IMG/VR virus record: IMGVR_UViG_3300020430_000075
Coordinates: 1-27,296 of that record
Source: a virus
DNA length: 27,296 nucleotides
Strand: one strand, 5' to 3'
Shown here: positions 5,022-10,910 of the stretch, piece after piece
Position numbering within the stretch: position 1 is the first letter of the stretch
Layout of the letters: every line of letters starts with the position of its first letter
Made by a program: the position numbers and the translations under genes
The notes under the pieces: model-generated
The model's database searches: none
Told to the model about the DNA's origin: nothing
What the model saw: the letters and a program-made list of their open reading frames with translations, nothing else

Positions 5022-5084
5022 AAGCACAAAGAAACAAATAGTCAATTCGCCCTTGCGAATTGTCCATACTTGTCCTTTGTGCTT
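5022..5084. other. Nested stem-loop g
   Basis: AAGCACAAAG (5022-5031) pairs perfectly with CTTTGTGCTT (5075-5084). CAATTCGC (5043-5050) pairs with GCGAATTG (5055-5062) around a CCTT loop, the same loop as central stem-loop 2. The AAGCACAAAG block also occurs at 3709-3718, so it is present three times (two plus, one minus) around this region. Confidence 0.7.
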
Positions 5085-5101
5085 ATTTAAGACGTTTCTT
5101 T

Positions 5102-5113
5102 ACTTAGCTAAGT
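5102..5113. other. Perfect 12-base palindrome
   Basis: ACTTAGCTAAGT equals its own reverse complement. It has the form of a site for a dimeric DNA-binding protein. It lies within the chain of inverted repeats leading to the small-terminase-like gene. Confidence 0.4.
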
Positions 5114-5135
5114 CCTTGTTATTGCAAGAGAATAA

Positions 5136-5155
5136 AAAGCCCTTGACAGGGCTTT
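5136..5155. other. Stem-loop h (AAAGCCCT / AGGGCTTT)
   Basis: A perfect 8-bp stem with a TGAC loop, preceded by an A-run and ending in a short T-run (GGGCTTTCG). It resembles a weak terminator on either strand. On the minus strand the A-run before it becomes a T-run after the stem (AGGGCTTTTTATT), so it could stop leftward transcription. Confidence 0.5.
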
Positions 5156-5171
5156 CGCCTTACCCCATAAA
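5143..5171 (+). promoter_or_regulatory. Possible sigma-70-like promoter for rightward block
   Basis: A perfect -35 hexamer TTGACA (5143-5148) is followed at 17 bases by CATAAA (5166-5171, 4 of 6 matches to TATAAT). Initiation would fall a few bases before the ribosome site of the small-terminase-like gene, giving a very short leader. The element overlaps two hairpins, so it may be coincidental. No other good hexamer pair was found in the region. Confidence 0.3.
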
Positions 5172-5183
5172 AAGGGGGTAAGG
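5158..5183 (+). promoter_or_regulatory. Hairpin abutting the ribosome site at 5182
   Basis: CCTTACCCC (5158-5166) pairs perfectly over 9 bp with GGGGTAAGG (5175-5183). The last two stem bases are the first two Gs of the GGGGG ribosome site (5182-5186) used by the TTG start at 5193. Folding would partly hide that site, so translation of the first rightward gene may be structure-controlled. Confidence 0.45.
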
Positions 5184-5192
5184 GGGATTCTC

Positions 5193-5564
5193 TTGTTAAC
5201 AAGGTCGAAGCTAACAAAGAAACAGACTGCTCTAGTTGATACGATTGTAGCATTTGGTTGTAGTATCACAGAGGCAAGTCGTAAAGCTGGATATGCAGAA
5301 GGTGAATCAGGAAGAGTGACAGCCAGTAAGGCTTTACGGTTGCCTCATGTTCAAGAGTATATGCAACAGAGAATTAGAGAAAGCATTGGTATAAATGCTA
5401 CGATAGCCTCAGCTAAGGTACTCGACCTAGCACAAGGCGCTAAGTCTGAGTACGTACAGCTAGAGGCATCAAAGGATATACTTGATAGGGCAGGCTATAA
5501 ACCTACAGAAAAATCTATGACACTTGTCCAAGGTAATATCAATGTGTCTATAGACTTGACTTGA
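5193..5564 (+). CDS. terS: Small terminase subunit-like protein
   Basis: A 123-residue protein starting at TTG, 6 bases after GGGGG. Residues about 7-55 read LTKKQTALVDTIVAFGCSITEASRKAGYAEG and then SKALRLPHVQEYMQQR. This is the classic terminase_2-type N-terminal helix-turn-helix (L-T-x-K-Q-x-x-x-V ... G ... A-x-x-x-A-G-Y) with the usual 'P-x-V-x-x-Y/F' helix. It would bind the viral packaging site and hand DNA to the large subunit. Position upstream of the large subunit fits, though eight small genes intervene. The adjacent palindromes could be its recognition site. The initiator lies inside the 12-base palindrome CTTGTTAACAAG. Confidence 0.75.
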   Translation: MLTRSKLTKKQTALVDTIVAFGCSITEASRKAGYAEGESGRVTASKALRLPHVQEYMQQRIRESIGINATIASAKVLDLAQGAKSEYVQLEASKDILDRAGYKPTEKSMTLVQGNINVSIDLT

Positions 5565-5639
5565 CATGGGGGGTCAAAAATGTTTGTTTCTACATATGAC
5601 ATGGTCTTACACAGACATTAATGTTCAAAAAGGTTCGAT

Positions 5640-5939
5640 ATGGCTAAGACACCTGCATGGCAAAGAAAAGAGGGCAAGAATCCTAAAGGTGGATTAAATG
5701 CTAAGGGTCGTGCCAGTTATAAAGGTGGAACACTGAAGCCACCAGTTAAGAGTGGTGACAATCCCAGACGAGCAAGTTTCTTAGCTAGAATGGGAAACAT
5801 GAAAGGACCTGAAAGAGATGCTAAAGGCAAACCTACTAGATTATTATTATCGCTTCGTGCATGGGGTGCTTCGAGTAAAGCAGATGCTCGTGCAAAGGCT
5901 AGAGCAATTACTAAACGAAATAAGGCAAAAAAGAAATAA
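5640..5939 (+). CDS. Conserved basic phage protein, DUF6321-like
   Basis: A 99-residue, very basic protein. It starts MAKTPAWQRKEGKNPKGGLN, followed by AKGRASYKGG, SGDNPRRASFLARMGNMKGP and KGKPTRLLLSLRAWGASSKA. I recall this signature from conserved phage proteins often labelled DUF6321; the function is unknown. The Lys/Arg content and the Gly/Pro-rich N-terminal half suggest nucleic-acid binding. AAGG lies 6 bases before the ATG. First of the run of small genes between the terminase subunits. Confidence 0.7.
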   Translation: MAKTPAWQRKEGKNPKGGLNAKGRASYKGGTLKPPVKSGDNPRRASFLARMGNMKGPERDAKGKPTRLLLSLRAWGASSKADARAKARAITKRNKAKKK

Positions 5940-5979
5940 GTATGAGTTCATTAAAATCCAATCAGCAAAGGAGAGTACC

Positions 5980-6105
5980 ATGTATGGAACAATGAAGAAA
6001 ACTACTACCAAGAAGAAAGCTACTGGTGGAGGTCTTACCAAGAAACAAAAGACTTTACCAAAACAGCTTCAGCAAAAAATTATGAAAGCTAAAAAGAAAA
6101 AGTAA
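5980..6105 (+). CDS. Small Lys-rich protein, 41 aa
   Basis: Starts MYGTMKKTTTKKKATGGG with GGAG 6 bases upstream and ends KQLQQKIMKAKKKK. About a third of the residues are lysine. The TAATG at its end couples it to the next gene. A longer in-frame start exists but has no ribosome site and would overlap the DUF6321-like gene. Function unknown; nucleic-acid binding is plausible from charge alone. Confidence 0.6.
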   Translation: MYGTMKKTTTKKKATGGGLTKKQKTLPKQLQQKIMKAKKKK

Positions 6106-6278
6106 TGGCTAAGAGTAGAGTCAACGAGGCAGGTAACTATACCAAACCATCTATGAGGAAAGCGATCTTTCAAAGGATCAAAGCAGGAACTAAAGGTGGC
6201 AAGGCAGGACAGTGGTCTGCTCGTAAGGCACAGATGTTAGCCAAACAATATAAAGCAAGGGGAGGTGGATACAGATGA
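6105..6278 (+). CDS. Conserved small basic phage protein, 57 aa
   Basis: Reads MAKSRVNEAGNYTKPSMRK, then RIKAGTKGGKAGQWSARKAQ and MLAKQYKARGGGYR. I recognise the pattern (S-x-V-N-x-A-G-N-Y-T-K-P ... Q-W-S-A-R-K-A-Q-x-L-A-K-x-Y) as a recurring small protein of marine phages with no assigned role. It overlaps its neighbours at TAATG and ATGA, so it is tightly coupled. Confidence 0.7.
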   Translation: MAKSRVNEAGNYTKPSMRKAIFQRIKAGTKGGKAGQWSARKAQMLAKQYKARGGGYR

Positions 6279-6430
6279 AGAAGGCACTTACACCAAGACA
6301 GAAAGAAACTCTTAAACGTCATGCCAAACATCATACTGCAAAGCATATGGCAAGTATGCGAAAGGACATGATGGCAGGTATGTCATTTACAGCTAGTCAT
6401 AAGAAAGCTATGAAAAAAGTTGGGAAGTAA
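6275..6430 (+). CDS. Conserved small basic phage protein, 51 aa
   Basis: Reads MKKALTPRQKETLKRHAKHH, then TAKHMASMRKDMMAG and SFTASHKKAMKKVGK. Rich in Lys, His and Met. The LTxRQxETLKRHxxHHTxKHM block recurs in phage genomes near structural genes; the function is unknown. It overlaps the previous gene by ATGA and the next by one base (TAATG). Confidence 0.7.
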   Translation: MKKALTPRQKETLKRHAKHHTAKHMASMRKDMMAGMSFTASHKKAMKKVGK

Positions 6431-6705
6431 TGGCAGATCCCAAGGTAGGAACTGGTAAGAAACCAAAGGGTACTGGTCGCAGACTTTATACAGACGAGAA
6501 CCCAAAAGATACTGTGTCCATAAAATTTGCTACCCCTGCTGATGCTCGTGCTACTGTTAGAAAAGTTATGAAGGTCAGGAAACCTTTTGCTAGAAAAATA
6601 CAGATCCTTACTGTTGGAGAGCAACGAGCAAAGGTTATGAAGAAAAGAGCAGTTGTAAATATTTTTAAAAAGGGTAAAGATAAAATCCGAAAGGATATGG
6701 CATAA
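6430..6705 (+). CDS. Conserved phage protein, 91 aa
   Basis: Begins MADPKVGTGKKPKGTGRRLY, then TDENPKDTVSIKFATPADAR, KPFARKIQILTVGEQRAKVM and a basic C-terminus. This is a highly recognisable conserved protein of uncultured marine phages. The central part alternates hydrophobic and polar residues like a small beta/alpha domain. No function is assigned. It is coupled at both ends through TAATG junctions. Confidence 0.7.
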   Translation: MADPKVGTGKKPKGTGRRLYTDENPKDTVSIKFATPADARATVRKVMKVRKPFARKIQILTVGEQRAKVMKKRAVVNIFKKGKDKIRKDMA

Positions 6706-6965
6706 TGGCATTATCTAAATCACAGAGATCGCTTCGTGCATGGACAAGACAGAAATGGAGAACTAAATCAGGTAAACCTAGTACTCAAGGACCAAAAGCT
6801 ACTGGTGAACGTTATCTACCTGAGAAAGCGATTAAGGCTCTTTCTGCCAGTGAATATGCCGCCTCTACGGCTAAAAAGCGAGAGGCAACTAGAAGAGGTA
6901 AACAAGTATCTAAACAGCCAAAAAAGATTGCTGCAAAAACGAAAAGATTTAGAAGCTACTCGTAA
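6705..6965 (+). CDS. Conserved basic phage protein, DUF5872-like
   Basis: An 86-residue basic protein: SLRAWTRQKWRTKSGKPS, then GERYLPEKAIKALSASEYAA and RGKQVSKQPKKIAAKTK. This matches my memory of DUF5872 (K-S-L-R-x-W-x-x-Q-K-W-R-T-K-S-G ... G-E-R-Y-L-P-x-x-A). The role is unknown; strong positive charge suggests DNA or RNA contact. It shares the SLRAW motif, and a 16-base identical DNA block, with the protein at 5640-5939. Confidence 0.7.
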   Translation: MALSKSQRSLRAWTRQKWRTKSGKPSTQGPKATGERYLPEKAIKALSASEYAASTAKKREATRRGKQVSKQPKKIAAKTKRFRSYS

Positions 6966-6982
6966 ACTAAAGGAGAAGTTAT

Positions 6983-7198
6983 ATGGCAATACCCAAGAAT
7001 GGAAAAAAGAAAAGCCTATTAAAAAGTAATAAAGAAATGAAGATGGCTGAGTTATCAGGTGGTGATATTAGACAAATGGCAGGTGATCGTGGCTTTCGTG
7101 AATATCTAAGTGGCAAAGGTATGAATGTAGATAAGATTCCTACAAAAGAAATAATGCTTGAAGAATATATGAAATATTTAAATAGTACTGGTCAATGA
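6983..7198 (+). CDS. Hypothetical protein, 71 aa
   Basis: ATG with AAGGAG upstream. The start MAIPKNGKKKSLLKSNKEMK is basic, and the remainder is mixed (GGDIRQMAGDRGFREYL, EEYMKYL). It is the last of the basic series and overlaps the next gene by ATGA. No family recognised. Confidence 0.6.
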   Translation: MAIPKNGKKKSLLKSNKEMKMAELSGGDIRQMAGDRGFREYLSGKGMNVDKIPTKEIMLEEYMKYLNSTGQ

Positions 7199-7389
7199 GT
7201 TTTTTACATACATTAAAGATAGAAGAAAGACGAATACTTCGAGAGGTTGTTAAAAGAGTACACCTGAAACATCACCCTGAACAATTCTGTACTGATAGGG
7301 AAGCAGATAAAGTCATAGCTGTTATTGGTCCTGAAACAGTCGATAAGTTATTAAGGATCGGAGTTAATACAAACATTGATAACGTTTAA
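7195..7389 (+). CDS. Conserved small phage protein upstream of TerL, 64 aa
   Basis: Begins MSFLHTLKIEERRILREVVK, then KHHPEQFCTDREADKVIAVI and GPETVDKLLR. The HHPx-F-x-T-D-R-E-A-D-K-V-I-A-x-I-G-P-E-T block is one I associate with small proteins preceding terminase genes in marine phages. It overlaps the large terminase start by 14 bases. Function unknown. Confidence 0.6.
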   Translation: MSFLHTLKIEERRILREVVKRVHLKHHPEQFCTDREADKVIAVIGPETVDKLLRIGVNTNIDNV

Positions 7390-8896
7390 GTATAAACCTG
7401 ATGGTGAAGTACTCAAGACCTTTATGAAAGATAATACTTTCTTTCGTGGTATCAGAGGTCCAGTAGGAAGTGGTAAGTCAGTTGCTTGTAGTATAGAAAT
7501 ATTTAGAAGAGCCTTAATGCAGGAGAAAAGTCAGAATGGTAAAAGAAAAAGCAGATGGGCAGTTATCAGAAACACAAATCCACAACTCCGTACTACAACA
7601 ATCAAGACATGGCTTGATTGGTTTCCTGAAGAAGAGTGGGGTAAGTTTGCATGGTCAGTCCCATATACACATACTATTACCCAAGCTGATTTGGAGATGG
7701 AAGTCATATTCCTTGCCCTTGATAGACCTGAAGATGTTAAAAAACTTCTTTCGTTAGAATTAACTGGTGTATGGATTAACGAAGCTAGAGAAATACCTAA
7801 GTCGATTATTGATGCTTGTACTATGAGAGTTGGCAGATATCCTAGTGTCAAAGATGGTGGTGCTACATGGGCAGGTGTTATCTGTGATACTAATAGTCCT
7901 GAAGAAGATCATTGGTGGTCTATTATGTCAGGTGAAGTCCCAGTACCAGACCATATAACTTTGGAAGAAAGTCGTATGTTAATTAAACCTGATAATTGGA
8001 GATTCTTTACACAACCTAGTGGTATGCTTGAAGAAAAAGATGAAGATGGTTCTGTTACTGGATATGTGCCAAATAAACAAGCAGAGAATGCAAAAAATAT
8101 TTTGGATTCATATTATCCTAACTTGGTGCAAGGTAAAACAAAGTCTTGGATAGATGTTTATGTTATGAATAGGCTTGGCAGTATTCAAGATGGTAAGCCA
8201 GTTTATAATATGTTTGTAGCTGATACTCATGTTGCAAAAGAAGAAATTCCAGTTGCAGATGGTATACCAGTATATATAGGATTAGACTTTGGTCTTACAC
8301 CTGCGGCAGTCTTTGGTCAAAAGGTTAGAGGTAGATGGAACATATTACAAGAGATTGTAGCCTTTGATATGGGCATTGTAAGGTTTGCTGAATTATTAAG
8401 ATCAGAGATTGCAACAAGATATGCTAATTGTGAAGTGCATATATATGGTGACCCAGCAGGTGACTTTAGATCTCAAACAGATGAATCAACACCTTTTCAG
8501 GTTTTAAGAGGTGCAGGTTTGAGTGCTAGACCAACTCAAAGTAATGATGTTGCATTGAGGATTGAGTCTGTGGCATCTGTATTAAATAGAATGGTAGATG
8601 GCTTATCAGGGATTTTGATTGACTTTAGGTGTAAAGAATTGGTAAAAGGGTTTGAGGGAGGTTATCAATATCGTAGACTTCAGGTTTCAGGAGAACGATA
8701 TGAAGATAAACCTTTGAAGGATAGATACTCACATATCCATGATGCTTTGCAGTATTTAATGTTAGGGTCAGGTGAGGGAAGGCAGGTACTAGGCATGAAT
8801 AAAAAGATAGAAACATTTAATGCTAGAGTAGAGTATGATGTCTTTAATCGTAGACCTAAAGCTAAACGTAGAGCAGGTTTATGGTCAAGAATGTAA
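7376..8896 (+). CDS. terL: Terminase large subunit
   Basis: A 506-residue packaging motor with an N-terminal ATPase and a C-terminal nuclease. The Walker A motif GPVGSGKS is at residues 28-35. The Walker B/catalytic-Glu segment is LTGVWINEAREIP (about residue 130). CDTNSPEEDHWW follows, as in the coupling-motif region. The RNase H-like nuclease is marked by YIGLDFGLTP (Asp about 303), YGDPAGDFRS (Asp about 360) and SHIHDALQYLMLG near the C-terminus. The initiator is TTG, with a GGAG about 12 bases upstream; the first internal ATG (codon 17) would cut close to the ATPase domain. It cuts and pumps concatemeric DNA into proheads through the portal. Confidence 0.93.
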   Translation: MITFKYKPDGEVLKTFMKDNTFFRGIRGPVGSGKSVACSIEIFRRALMQEKSQNGKRKSRWAVIRNTNPQLRTTTIKTWLDWFPEEEWGKFAWSVPYTHTITQADLEMEVIFLALDRPEDVKKLLSLELTGVWINEAREIPKSIIDACTMRVGRYPSVKDGGATWAGVICDTNSPEEDHWWSIMSGEVPVPDHITLEESRMLIKPDNWRFFTQPSGMLEEKDEDGSVTGYVPNKQAENAKNILDSYYPNLVQGKTKSWIDVYVMNRLGSIQDGKPVYNMFVADTHVAKEEIPVADGIPVYIGLDFGLTPAAVFGQKVRGRWNILQEIVAFDMGIVRFAELLRSEIATRYANCEVHIYGDPAGDFRSQTDESTPFQVLRGAGLSARPTQSNDVALRIESVASVLNRMVDGLSGILIDFRCKELVKGFEGGYQYRRLQVSGERYEDKPLKDRYSHIHDALQYLMLGSGEGRQVLGMNKKIETFNARVEYDVFNRRPKAKRRAGLWSRM

Positions 8897-8906
8897 GGAG
8901 AGTCTA

Positions 8907-9134
8907 ATGTGTTTACCTAGAGGCGGCTCAAGTCCACCCCCACCAACTAAAGCAGAAAAAGAAGCTGAGATGGAAACAGAAGCTCAAAAAGAAGTTGAAA
9001 CTCAAAAGAGAGCAGATGCAAGACAAGATGTTCTTGAAGAAAATATTACTCGTAAAAGGAAAGGTAGTGGTAGAAGATCATTGCTACGAGGCTCAGGTGG
9101 TGGCATAGGTTTCTACAACGAATATGATAACTAA
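8907..9134 (+). CDS. Conserved small phage protein before portal, 75 aa
   Basis: The start MCLPRGGSSPPPPTKAEKEA uses GGAG 6 bases upstream; a longer frame lies inside terL and is not credible. It has a Gly/Ser/Pro-rich N-terminus, a charged helix (EKEAEMETEAQKEVETQKR), then TRKRKGSGRRSLLRGSGGG. This Cys-x-x-x-GG ... RKRKGxGRRSLLxGxGGGxGF layout recurs immediately upstream of portal genes in T7-like phages. It may be a minor virion protein; this is inferred from position. Confidence 0.65.
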   Translation: MCLPRGGSSPPPPTKAEKEAEMETEAQKEVETQKRADARQDVLEENITRKRKGSGRRSLLRGSGGGIGFYNEYDN

Positions 9135-10681
9135 TGCACGAAAAGACTGTAGAAAGATTAATCCAAAACTATGAGAAAGCTAAATCTCATAGACTACACT
9201 TTGAAGATGTTTATGATGAAATATTTGATTTTTGTCTGCCACAACGTCAAGGTTTTAAAACTGTAACGATTGGTGAAAGACGAGATGACAGAATATTTGA
9301 TGAAACAGCAGTTGTAGGTATTCAAGAGTTTGCATCAAGATTACAGTCTGGATTAACTCCTAACTTTGCTAGATGGGCAGATTTTGTTACTGGTCAGGAA
9401 GTTCCTGAAGCAGAAAGAGATGATGTTAATAATGCATTAGATGCAGTAACAGATTATGTATTTGAAATATTACAGACCTCAAACTTTGCACAAGAGATAC
9501 ATGAGTGCTTTATAGACTTGGCACTTGGTACTGCTGTGCTTTGTGTTATGGAAGGTGATGCAGTAAATCCTATTAGGTTTCAATCTATTCCATTACCACA
9601 AGTTGTATTAGATACTGGACCTGATGGTAAGGTAGATCATGTATATCGTGAAAGACACATCAAGAATGAAGATCTTATAGTTGCATATCCTAATGCTATA
9701 TTCACACCTAAAATGTTAGAAGATATGACTAAGAATCCTGATGGTAAGACTAAAATATTAGAAGTATCTTGTAAGTTATATGATGATCCTAATGAAGAAA
9801 AGTATGGTTATTATGTCATAGATCAAGGTAATAAAGAAATGATTATGGCTGAAACATATAAAGGTGTTGGATCAAATCCATTTATAGCTTTTAGATGGAG
9901 CAAGGCAAGTGGCGAGATATATGGCAGAGGTCCTGCCTTAAATGCTCTTAGTGCGATCAAGACTTGTAATCTTACAATAGAAATGGTTTTAGAAAATGCA
10001 CAGATGGCTATATCAGGCATCTATCAAATAGATGATGATGGTGTTATTAATGTTGATACAATAAACTTAGTCCCTGGCACAGTCATTCCAAAAGCACCGA
10101 ACTCACAAGGATTACAACCTATTAGAGCGGCAGGTTCTTTTGATGTGGCAAATTTAGTTTTAAATGATATGAGGAATAATATAAAGAGAGCTTTGTATAA
10201 TGATATGCTAGGTGATCCTAATAAGACACCTGCATCAGCTACAGAGGTTGCAGAAAGAATGGCAGATCTATCAAGAAAGATAGGATCAGCTTTTGGTAGA
10301 TTGCAATCTGAGATGGTGCAACCATTATTACAAAGAGTTGTCTACATATTACAAAAGCAGGGTCGAATAGAAATGCCAACAGTTAATGGTAGGGAAGTTA
10401 AAATTCGTAGTGTTTCTCCCCTAGCACAAGCACAAAGCAATCAAGATATTGTTTCTCTAAATCGTTTCCTACAAACTGTGGCAGGATCATTCGGTCCTGA
10501 GATATTAAATATACTTATATCGTCAGAAGAAACTGCACTCTATTTGGCAAAGAAGTTTGGTGTACCTGATAATTTAATTAGAGATGCAGATGAAAGAGAA
10601 CAATTAATTAGATCAGTACAGCAGATGCAACAGATGCAACAACAAGGAGAGCTACCTAATGCCGCAACACTTGGGGGTTGA
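9134..10681 (+). CDS. Portal protein (T7 gp8-like head-tail connector)
   Basis: 515 residues against 536 for T7 gp8. The N-terminal part (RLIQNYEKAKSHRLHFEDVY and FDFCLPQRQGF), followed by GERRDDRIFDETA, FASRLQSGLTP and WADF, is typical of the head-tail connector family. Later come YGRGPALNALSAIKTCN, GDPNKTPASATEVAERM and a Gln-rich C-terminus (QQMQQMQQQGE). As a dodecamer it forms the DNA channel and docks the tail. It follows the 75-residue gene at TAATG and overlaps the next gene by 23 bases. Confidence 0.93.
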   Translation: MHEKTVERLIQNYEKAKSHRLHFEDVYDEIFDFCLPQRQGFKTVTIGERRDDRIFDETAVVGIQEFASRLQSGLTPNFARWADFVTGQEVPEAERDDVNNALDAVTDYVFEILQTSNFAQEIHECFIDLALGTAVLCVMEGDAVNPIRFQSIPLPQVVLDTGPDGKVDHVYRERHIKNEDLIVAYPNAIFTPKMLEDMTKNPDGKTKILEVSCKLYDDPNEEKYGYYVIDQGNKEMIMAETYKGVGSNPFIAFRWSKASGEIYGRGPALNALSAIKTCNLTIEMVLENAQMAISGIYQIDDDGVINVDTINLVPGTVIPKAPNSQGLQPIRAAGSFDVANLVLNDMRNNIKRALYNDMLGDPNKTPASATEVAERMADLSRKIGSAFGRLQSEMVQPLLQRVVYILQKQGRIEMPTVNGREVKIRSVSPLAQAQSNQDIVSLNRFLQTVAGSFGPEILNILISSEETALYLAKKFGVPDNLIRDADEREQLIRSVQQMQQMQQQGELPNAATLGG

Positions 10682-10910
10682 CGGATATCCTAGACCTAAA
10701 GAACAAGACGAACAAATTTCTAAAGTCATAGAATCAGTTTTTAAAACTCCAAATGGTTTGGAGATGTTACAGTATTTAAAGTCAATAACTATCGAGGCAG
10801 TTAGTGGTGCTAATATTTCAGATGCAGAACTTAGACATTTGGAAGGGCAACGATATTTAGTGGCTTTAATAGTCAAAAGAATCAATCATGCAGTGAGGTT
10901 AAAAAAATGA
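10659..10910 (+). CDS. Small phage protein between portal and scaffold
   Basis: 83 residues: MPQHLGVDGYPRPKEQDEQI, then FKTPNGLEMLQYLKSITIEA and LRHLEGQRYLVALIVKRINH. The pattern FxTxxGxxxLxxL ... EGQRxLVxxI resembles Bbp19-like small proteins found beside portal and capsid genes in podoviruses, but the match is from memory. It overlaps the portal and the scaffold genes (ATGA), which implies coupled expression and a head-assembly role. Confidence 0.55.
   Translation: MPQHLGVDGYPRPKEQDEQISKVIESVFKTPNGLEMLQYLKSITIEAVSGANISDAELRHLEGQRYLVALIVKRINHAVRLKK

Larger units (their letters stand above)
4440..5084 (+). repeat. Right arm of ~0.6-kb imperfect inverted repeat
   Basis: Homologous to the minus strand of 3709-4272. 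It is longer because it carries many short insertions (about 3-9 bases each) and one insertion of about 50 bases (around 5022-5074) that forms a hairpin of its own. The order of matching blocks is colinear from the AATTGC start to the CCTTTGTGCTT end. Confidence 0.85.
4208..5192. other. ~1-kb noncoding divergent region
   Basis: Between the leftward 145-residue gene and the rightward small-terminase-like gene I find no credible coding frame. The region holds two central stem-loops, the decayed inverted copy and a dense series of palindromes. Both transcription units point away from it, so promoters for both should lie here. A plausible sigma-70-like element is listed at 5143-5171. Confidence 0.7.

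Noticed and set aside
3709-5084. Diversity-generating retroelement (template/variable repeat pair)
   Set aside because: The repeats are inverted, differences include many indels rather than adenine-directed substitutions, and no reverse transcriptase is present in the window.
3709-5084. Insertion sequence with terminal inverted repeats
   Set aside because: No transposase, no target-site duplication seen, and the arms cover a whole gene rather than short ends.
4942-5181. 79-residue plus-strand ORF before the small-terminase-like gene
   Set aside because: No ribosome site, and it spans several hairpins and the decayed terminator; it looks like chance coding in structured noncoding DNA.
5556-5576. 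Small TTGAC/GTCAA stem after the small-terminase-like gene
   Set aside because: Only five pairs, with the stop codon in the stem region; too weak to call a terminator.
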